Source of the DNA: Ascarosepion bandense
Lineage: Eukaryota; Mollusca; Cephalopoda; Sepiida; Sepiidae
Length of the DNA stretch: 64,000 bases
Assembly (NCBI GenBank): GCA_037127315.1
Contig: JBBBDQ010001939.1
Coordinates: forward strand, 1,078,501-1,142,500
Reading direction: 5' to 3'
The notes beneath the pieces are model-generated. The model was given only the letters and a program-made list of their open reading frames with translations. It did no database searches and had not been told where the DNA came from. This document shows positions 59,808-64,000 of the stretch, piece by piece. A program made the position numbers and the translations under genes. The stretch's first letter is position 1. The number at the start of each line of letters is the position of its first letter.

Positions 59808-62800
59808 AAAGTAGATAGTAAAATGTTTTCCATAATAAAAAGAAAAAGTTTTCTCACTAGAAGTATTATAAAACATTTGATTCAAGATGAACTAAAGCAA
59901 AATTTAATTTATTATAAGGCATTTTAGAGATCATTCATTCCCTGTATAAACGTTATCAAATTTGGCATAACAAATAAATGTGAAAGAAAAACAAGTAGGT
60001 AGTGGCCGTATAAAAACATCTGAAAGAGTTATTTTATATTTCCACAGTTAACATGATATAAGATTGAAGTTATTTTCCTTAAGTTATAACGTTAATATTA
60101 TTTTTGTTGCCACTTCTATAAGGTTGGTTTTCATAATGTTAATCTAAAGGAACTTTAATAACTCGCTGTTTGCAAGTTATAATATTTTGGTATCTTTGCA
60201 TAAAGTCAACATTACTATCAAATCCTTTGAATAATGCACAATGCTCTTGAAATGGTGTAGAACACTGGAACACTCAGAATACTGAGAACACCAACAACAC
60301 TCAGACTTCTGAGTGCTTTACATATTAATATTTATGGTCACATGATTCCAGTAGCACAATCCATTCAACAGATACATTTGTTACCTGGAGATCTGCGTTT
60401 GACCATACATGCCAGCATCGACACTTTCTACCTACACAACACCCACCACTTTTGAGCCGACTCCTTTTGGAGTCTATCCCCTGAAGTCTGTATTTTTAAA
60501 ATGTTGGTTGCACACTTTAAAAATTCTATTGTAGTTCTTTTTCTTTTTTGAAATGAAATGGAGACAAGGCATCAGCACTTTGGCTTAATTTTCTCATCAG
60601 ACTCTTCCCTCTGATTTCTTAAGAGACCTTTTGAAACATGTCAACAAAGTGTTCCACTTGTCCATTCGATCTTGGATGATATGGAGGCATAATATATTGT
60701 ATTTGTAGGGAGTTGCAGAATAACTTGAATTTACTAGAGGTGACCTGCATTCTCTTGTCCAACACAATGGAATCAGGTACATCAAACCTTTATCCTGAAA
60801 GGAAGTTGGTTGAAAACTTTCTAATGTAAAAGAGGTTTCAGTTGGAGTGCTGTTGGATGAGCTGGGGTTGGTACTCTGTAGTTGTTATGACTCACTTTGT
60901 TGACCCTGGATCACAAGTGTAACTAGGTTTTGAGCAAATATTATGGCTGTAATTATTGTTGCCCCCAATTTATTTCAGAAAGTATGGGATCTTTGTCCTG
61001 AGTAGTGACAATAGTATAGCTTCAATTCTCTAAAGGAATTTCTACAGTCACATCTTTGAACTTAGTTGGTGGTAAATCTAATGTCATACTATTACTTGTG
61101 ATGACAATATTTACTTGGTTAAAGGAATTGATTGGCAGGTACTAAAGATTAAATAAGGAAATGTCATCTGTTCCCAATAAATTTGTATTTTTTTTTAACA
61201 CGAATACCACTGCTTTTTTGGTCTTTCCAATGAAAAAAATATCACAGGTGAACTCCCCTAAAAAATTTAATTTCTTCCCTGAAACATCACGAGCAACAAT
61301 TGTAATTTTATTTTCAAATTGTTAATTGACAAAAACAAATTTCCTGTTTTTGTTCAAATCTTGCTAATTTTTTTCTCTCTGCTTGTCAACTTTACTCAGT
61401 GCATTTACTTTTTTGACAGACTTTTGTTTCTATTCTATTTTTTTTATTTACAACAAGTACTCTCATGTCCTAATTTTTTGCATTGATAAAATTTTTTGTT
61501 TCTAAAAAACAATCTCTTAAAATGTTTACCACCACAACCATGGCAATTATTAGGTATTCTGGGGTTTTTATTTATTAAATTTTTTTTTTCTTGCTTTGCT
61601 AGGAGCTATAAAATTTCTATTTTTTTTCCCTTAGATGGTCAGACGCTGTGTATTTTCAAAATATCTCTCTCCTCAATCCTTGAGGTGTAAATTTTTAAAT
61701 TCACCATATGCTGACACTCTTTAACTATTTTTTGGAGAGTTAAATTTGAATCTGTTTCTAGTTTAGTCAGAATCCTGGATTTTATTTCCATGTCCTTATT
61801 TGAAATTAAGCCTTGAATGAATATCACACATTTAAATGAGTTGGAAGTTGACTCATTTAACTTAAGCTTCTCACATTGTTGATTGACAACTCTTGTGTAG
61901 GTAACAAAATCATCATCATCACATTTTATTAGGTTTAAACAATTCCACCGTACATTAAATAATGAGGTTCTGTCTCTGAAAATTTTTGATAATATCCCTA
62001 CAGTTTCCCCCAAAACTTATGTCGCTTAGTTGTTTTGGCAAAATAAAGTTTATGTATTTTTCATGTTCAGCAGAGGACAATTTTCTCAATAGTCGACCTT
62101 TCTTGTCATTCCAGTGCACACAATACTTGAAGATTTTTGCATGTCATCTGTAATACATTTGAAAAGTTATTCCTTCATCCAGATTGTAGACAAACTTGCG
62201 AATGGAATTTACAATAGCATCTGCAGTGAATGAGTCAGACGTTTTTTTCTCTGCCATTTTCTTGAACAACAACAATTCAAAAAACATTTGTTGCTGTTTT
62301 TGTAACTGAAATTGCAATTCATGTTGGTCCTTTTGTTGTTGTAACTGTAGCGCTTGTTGCTGCTTTTGCAGTGCCAATATTTGAAGCATAACTGATTTTA
62401 GTTTGTCCATTGTCCTTGTATTCCGCTGAATATTTCAGTTACTACATGTAGGATACGTATTTTTTCTCTCTGTAGTCCTTGTGAAAGTTCAAAACAAGAT
62501 CTTCGTCACCACTGTTATAATGCTATTTTTGTAAGTTGCATAAATTTGAACCATTGTTGTCACTGTTATAACGTTAGCGTGAACATTTTTGTCGCCACTT
62601 TTCTAATGTTGGTTTTTGTAAGATTAATCTGAAGAGATGTTGGTAATTTGCTATTTGTGAGTTATAATATTCCAGTATCTTCAAGTAAAGTCAACGTACT
62701 GATGAATCCTTTGAATAATGCACAATAATGCTCTTGTAACTCTGTAAGACACCAGAACATACAGTAATGAGTAAACAGAAGGATGGAAGATACTCATTCT

Positions 62801-63149
62801 GAGTGCTTTAAATATGGATCCCAGTAGCACAATCCATTTAACAGATACATATGTTACCTGGAGATCCACATTTGACCACATTTTCTTCCTACATAACACC
62901 TTATCAATATACGTGTTAAAAATCATGTGCACACAGAATGAAGAATTTTGTTAACTTTAGATGAAAAAAATATAAAATATAAAAAGAAAAAAGAAGAATT
63001 AAAACTGCTTACAAATATCAAATACTGACAGGTAACTATACAACTTACTTTTTGATTTTAGCATAAATTCTTTTACTTCTTCGAATTCTTTTCCATCTGA
63101 GATTTTCACAAAAGACAAAGCTGTTCCTTTTCGGTTTCCACGAGCTGTC
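52276..63149 (-). CDS. DDX56: DDX56, nucleolar DEAD-box RNA helicase (3' part; last six coding exons)
   Basis: DDX56 (yeast Dbp9-like) is an ATP-dependent RNA helicase of the nucleolus needed for 60S subunit assembly. Exons 63049-63149, 57426-57496, 56397-56486, 55695-55800, 54112-54245 and 52276-52347 join in frame to about 190 residues. The first carries the end of helicase motif VI (RTARGNRKGTALSFV). The next carry FKPYNFRMEEIEGFRYRSK, then DALRACTGKAIKEARLKEI, LLNSEKLK, TYFQDYRRDRQVLRHDKKLK and LDHVPDYIVPKG. These are DDX56-specific C-terminal landmarks (human YQFRMEEIEGFRYR, EARLKEIKEELLHSEKLKTYF, HVPDYLVP). The tail is lysine/arginine-rich and ends GKKKKAN, as expected for nucleolar localisation. 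The DEAD motor and most motifs lie beyond the right edge. The intron after 57426 uses a GC donor. Confidence 0.94.
52348..54111. other. DDX56 last intron; old dispersed repeat
   Basis: AT-rich intron. 52890-53010 is an inverted relative of 37450-37575. No gene inside. Confidence 0.55.
54112..54245 (-). CDS. DDX56: DDX56 exon, basic low-complexity tail
   Basis: Acceptor TTTACAG, donor GTAAGT. Encodes (V)PKGLKNAVPQNNSKHS, then a polar, basic Asn/Ser/Lys/Arg-rich stretch ending RRKSDRNL. Poorly conserved, as in other DDX56 tails, but in frame and properly spliced. Confidence 0.85.
54279..54600. repeat. dispersed repeat, copy 1 (about 320 bp)
   Basis: Matches 56761-57080 in the same orientation: GGCAGAAGTATCCAATATTG, CTAAATATCTAAAATGAATA, TGTATTAGTGTGACCTCTGA, AGTGCAACCAGTCACCAAAA, then ATGCATGC and an A-rich tract. 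Confidence 0.9.
54785..54990 (+). repeat. tRNA-derived SINE (family B)
   Basis: ACACATGGCCTAGTGGATAT (A box), then GGGTTGTGAGTTCAATACCA (B box), body with AGAGGGAGATAACTCGTAAC. Same family as the reverse copy at 1-150. Confidence 0.8.
55695..55800 (-). CDS. DDX56: DDX56 exon TYFQDYRRDRQVLRHD
   Basis: Acceptor TTTACAG after a poly-T tract, donor GTGAGT. Encodes TYFQDYRRDRQVLRHDKKLK, then HKQLKLDHVPDYI. Ends in phase 1. Confidence 0.93.
55965..56115 (+). repeat. composite 5S-tRNA SINE, 5' part
   Basis: 5S-like GAGCCTGGTCAGTTGCCAGA, TGAGTGACCACTATCAGGTG and CTGCAAGCTTGG, then tRNA-like GGTGGTGTAATGGATAATGG and TTTCAACTTCAGTTGGA. The body is missing. Confidence 0.7.
56397..56486 (-). CDS. DDX56: DDX56 exon DALRACTGKAIKEARLKEI
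   Basis: 90 nt, phase 0 at both ends; acceptor CTTTTAAG, donor GTAAGA. Encodes DALRACTGKAIKEARLKEIR, then QELLNSEKLK, the strongest DDX56-specific match in the window. Confidence 0.95.
56761..57120. repeat. dispersed repeat, copy 2
   Basis: Second copy of the 54279-54600 repeat, 2.5 kb away in a neighbouring DDX56 intron, same orientation. Confidence 0.9.
57426..57496 (-). CDS. DDX56: DDX56 exon with GC donor
   Basis: Acceptor TTTGCAG. 71 nt encode (N)KESAFKPYNFRMEEIEGF, then RYRSK. The only donor that keeps the frame with the next exon is GCAAGT, directly after AAA at 57426. No GT in the near region restores the conserved RYRSK-DALR junction. Confidence 0.9.
57775..58160 (+). mobile_element. 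RTE-type LINE, C-terminal fragment
   Basis: Reads KEKLEATEMWFYTRMLRISW, IEHVSNDEVLERIEMKRKLI and RKRQLKFLGHVMRKEDLENL. After a frameshift near 58075 it reads VLRATRDRETWKAMIIYILK, then GHGT and a stop. This is the characteristic tail of RTE-like endonuclease/RT proteins. It is 280 nt beyond a DDX56 exon, in the intron and antisense. Confidence 0.85.
58819..58846. repeat. perfect 12-bp hairpin with GTGT loop
   Basis: GGTAGCCCAGGT, loop GTGT, ACCTGGGCTACC: a GC-rich perfect stem in an AT-rich intron, on either strand. Confidence 0.95.
59080..59240 (-). repeat. tRNA-derived SINE (family E)
   Basis: Reverse complement gives CTCAGTGTGGTGTAATGATT (A box) and GTGAGTTTGATCCTCACTGG (B box). Single copy recognised. 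Confidence 0.6.
60082..60441 (-). repeat. Gypsy 3' LTR
   Basis: Begins TGTTGTGTAGGTAG after a polypurine tract (minus strand) and shares CACAATCCATT, ACAGATACAT and GTTACCTGGAGAT-type blocks with 62564-62898. The outer terminus has decayed. Confidence 0.8.
60590..60790 (-). pseudogene. Gypsy integrase core remnant
   Basis: Frame-broken reading VPDSIVLDKRMQVTSSKFKL, then MPPYHPRSNGQVEHFVDMFQ. This matches the D-x-G-x-Q-F-T-S and YHPxSNGQxER blocks of Ty3-like integrases. The catalytic aspartate context is altered (LDKR for SDNG). Confidence 0.75.
61050..61350 (-). pseudogene. Gypsy protease region remnant
   Basis: Reads ITIVARDVSGKKLNFLGEFT, then CDIFFIGKTKKAVVFVLK and TNLLGTDDI. This matches the flap-to-C-terminal part of Ty3-like aspartic proteases (G.LGE..C.v...Gk...v.v...n.lG.DwI). 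The DSG site is not preserved. Confidence 0.65.
61639..62013 (-). pseudogene. Gypsy Gag-like frame (capsid region)
   Basis: An open frame of 124 residues. DFVTYTRVVNQQCEKLKLNE, FKCVIFIQGL and RILTKLETDSNLTLQKIVKE resemble Ty3-like Gag capsid C-terminal sequence. It lacks its own conserved start and belongs to the element at 60077-62903. Confidence 0.75.
62144..62410 (-). pseudogene. Gypsy Gag N-terminal frame, Gln-rich coiled coil
   Basis: 88 residues starting MDKLKSVMLQILALQKQQQA, a glutamine-rich predicted coiled coil, then KKMAEKKTSDSF and ITFQMYYR. Position just after the 5' LTR fits the Gag N-terminus. Separated from the downstream Gag frame by stops. Confidence 0.65.
62564..62898 (-). 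repeat. Gypsy 5' LTR
   Basis: Begins TGTTATGTAGGAAG (minus strand at 62898) and ends AACGTTATAACA at 62564. A second ATTATAACAGTGGTGACGAA at about 62520-62500 suggests a small duplication at the LTR/primer-site junction. Confidence 0.75.
63049..63149 (-). CDS. DDX56: DDX56 exon with helicase motif VI end
   Basis: Acceptor TATACAG, donor GTAAGT. 101 nt encode (R)TARGNRKGTALSFVKI, then KEFEEVKEFMLKSK. RTARGNRKG is the arginine-finger half of motif VI. The upstream HRxG half is off-window. Confidence 0.9.
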
Positions 63150-63216
63150 CTGTATATAGCAAAGGGAAAAAAGTGAAAAATTTTTACATTACATAGTTTA
63201 ATTTACTGACTGATTT

Positions 63217-63218
63217 TG

Positions 63219-63252
<34 letters not shown>
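63217..63252. repeat. (TA)n microsatellite
   Basis: Pure TA run followed by A9, in the DDX56 intron just upstream of the exon at 63049-63149. Confidence 0.95.
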
Positions 63253-63256
<4 letters not shown>

Positions 63257-63829
63257 AAAATTCAGTAAGTGTTTTGTCTAACATTTGCTGAGGTTGCAGA
63301 ATGATTTATGAAAACCTCTAAATTCTATTTCCAAATATCTATATATAAAAAAAATTTTTCAGTGTAACCTTGTATATCAAAGGTGATTCACAGCTCAGTG
63401 AAGCAAGCATAATCAACTCCCTAAATTATCAGAAATTCTCTATAAATTCTTTTGTGTAGCCTTTTCAAACTTTCACACCAGGCATAGATCTCTATCTCGA
63501 CAGTATGAGGAATCTATGTACAAACTTTTTAAAAATTTATTTTGTGTAAACAGTTATGTACCCAAACATTAATTGGATGGATGTCATCAACTTGAAACAT
63601 GGATTTTTTAGTTTTATGTACCACTAAACAAGTCTTTGACTGAATTTGAAAATTCTTAGTTGCTGCTGTATAGGATGTGGGAACAAGAGGGCAATCAATA
63701 ATATTGCACAATATAAAAAAAATTGTTTGGTTTGATTCATGTATACAGATTCCTAGGAACTGGTATAGTGTGGTGTATTACTATGCATAAAAAAAAGTCA
63801 TTGAAAAATATTCAGTATTTTGTTTTGAA
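63253..63829. other. DDX56 intron; no gene seen
   Basis: AT-rich; no exon or identified repeat. Confidence 0.5.
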
Positions 63830-64000
63830 TCAGTCAGTCAGATAGTTAAGTGCCATATGTAATACATACTTGGGCAATTATGTCTTAAAAAAGGCATGAC
63901 TGACTTAGCAGAAGATTTTCTCACAGTAGGTTGCCATTACTTTCTGCAGTAGACTGGTTGCCAACCAAGGCTATAGAACCCAATCTGTTCTATTTAATCC
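63830..64000 (-). repeat. SINE family A, cut by the right window edge
   Basis: AGTTAAGTGCCATATGTAAT, GCAGAAGATTTTCTCACAGT, AGGTTGCCATTACTTTCTGC and CAAGGCTATAGAACCCAATC are the 3' half of family A in reverse. Confidence 0.85.

Larger units (their letters stand above)
58161..60076. other. DDX56 intron; no gene seen apart from a SINE
   Basis: Unassigned intron with a 28-nt hairpin at 58819-58846, a SINE-like stretch at 59080-59240 and a poly(A) run at 59775-59803. Confidence 0.5.
60077..62903 (-). mobile_element. Gypsy (Ty3-like) LTR retrotransposon, old, internally deleted
   Basis: LTRs at about 60082-60441 and 62564-62898 flank degraded gag and pol on the minus strand. A CCTTA target-site duplication lies at 60077-60081 and 62899-62903. 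Order in the sense direction: 5' LTR (right), Gag-like frames, protease-like region, integrase core remnant, polypurine tract AAAAGTGGTGGG, 3' LTR (left). The RT/RNase H segment expected between protease (about 61200) and integrase (about 60790) is missing. Frames have stops, so the element is dead. It sits in a DDX56 intron in sense orientation. Confidence 0.85.

Noticed and set aside
1..64000. CRISPR array, phage, operon or bacterial defence system
   Set aside because: No regularly spaced direct repeats with unique spacers. The spliced genes and retroelements show this is animal nuclear DNA.

Overview
The window is animal nuclear DNA. It is AT-rich, with short exons, kilobase-scale introns, poly(A)-tailed retroelements, many (TA)n, (CA)n and (GA)n microsatellites, and abundant tRNA-derived SINEs. 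The SINE families, the mix of Jockey/CR1-like and RTE-like LINEs and GIY-YIG Penelope-like elements, and the gene sequences suggest a mollusc, most likely a coleoid cephalopod of the octopus type. That placement is inference; the gene calls do not depend on it.

Three protein-coding genes lie head to tail on the minus strand. (1) HOGA1, mitochondrial 4-hydroxy-2-oxoglutarate aldolase: only the first two coding exons are inside (5413-5626 and 1576-1704), and the gene runs off the left edge. (2) RMND5 (RMND5A/GID2 type, an E3 subunit of the CTLH/GID ubiquitin ligase): complete, nine coding exons between 42771 and 10067. They join in frame to 391 codons with LisH, CTLH/CRA and variant RING regions. 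(3) DDX56, a nucleolar DEAD-box RNA helicase: the last six coding exons (63149 to 52276), entering from the right edge. One of its introns has a GC-AG boundary. The genes are unrelated in pathway (glyoxylate/hydroxyproline catabolism, regulated protein degradation, ribosome biogenesis), and nothing suggests co-regulation.

Almost everything else is mobile-element debris. 0-10 kb holds SINEs, LINE 3' ends and a 169-bp tandem repeat. 11.9-16.8 kb, inside RMND5 intron 8, has two Penelope-like copies in inverted orientation, one split by a nearly full Jockey/CR1-like LINE. 19.9-36.4 kb has more LINE fragments of at least three kinds. 39.3-40.5 kb, in RMND5 intron 1, has a long foldback element with telomere-like motifs. 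45.4-50.3 kb, between RMND5 and DDX56, has Penelope RT and GIY-YIG fragments, long inverted arms and a 2-kb LINE. 57.8-62.9 kb, in a DDX56 intron, has an RTE tail and an old, internally deleted Gypsy element with identifiable LTRs and a 5-bp target-site duplication.

No CRISPR array, operon, rRNA gene or functional tRNA gene was seen. tRNA-like and 5S-like stretches belong to SINEs. I found no clearly new multi-gene system. The most unusual items are the 5S-tRNA composite SINE, the intronic long inverted repeats (candidate double-stranded RNA) and the GC-AG intron.
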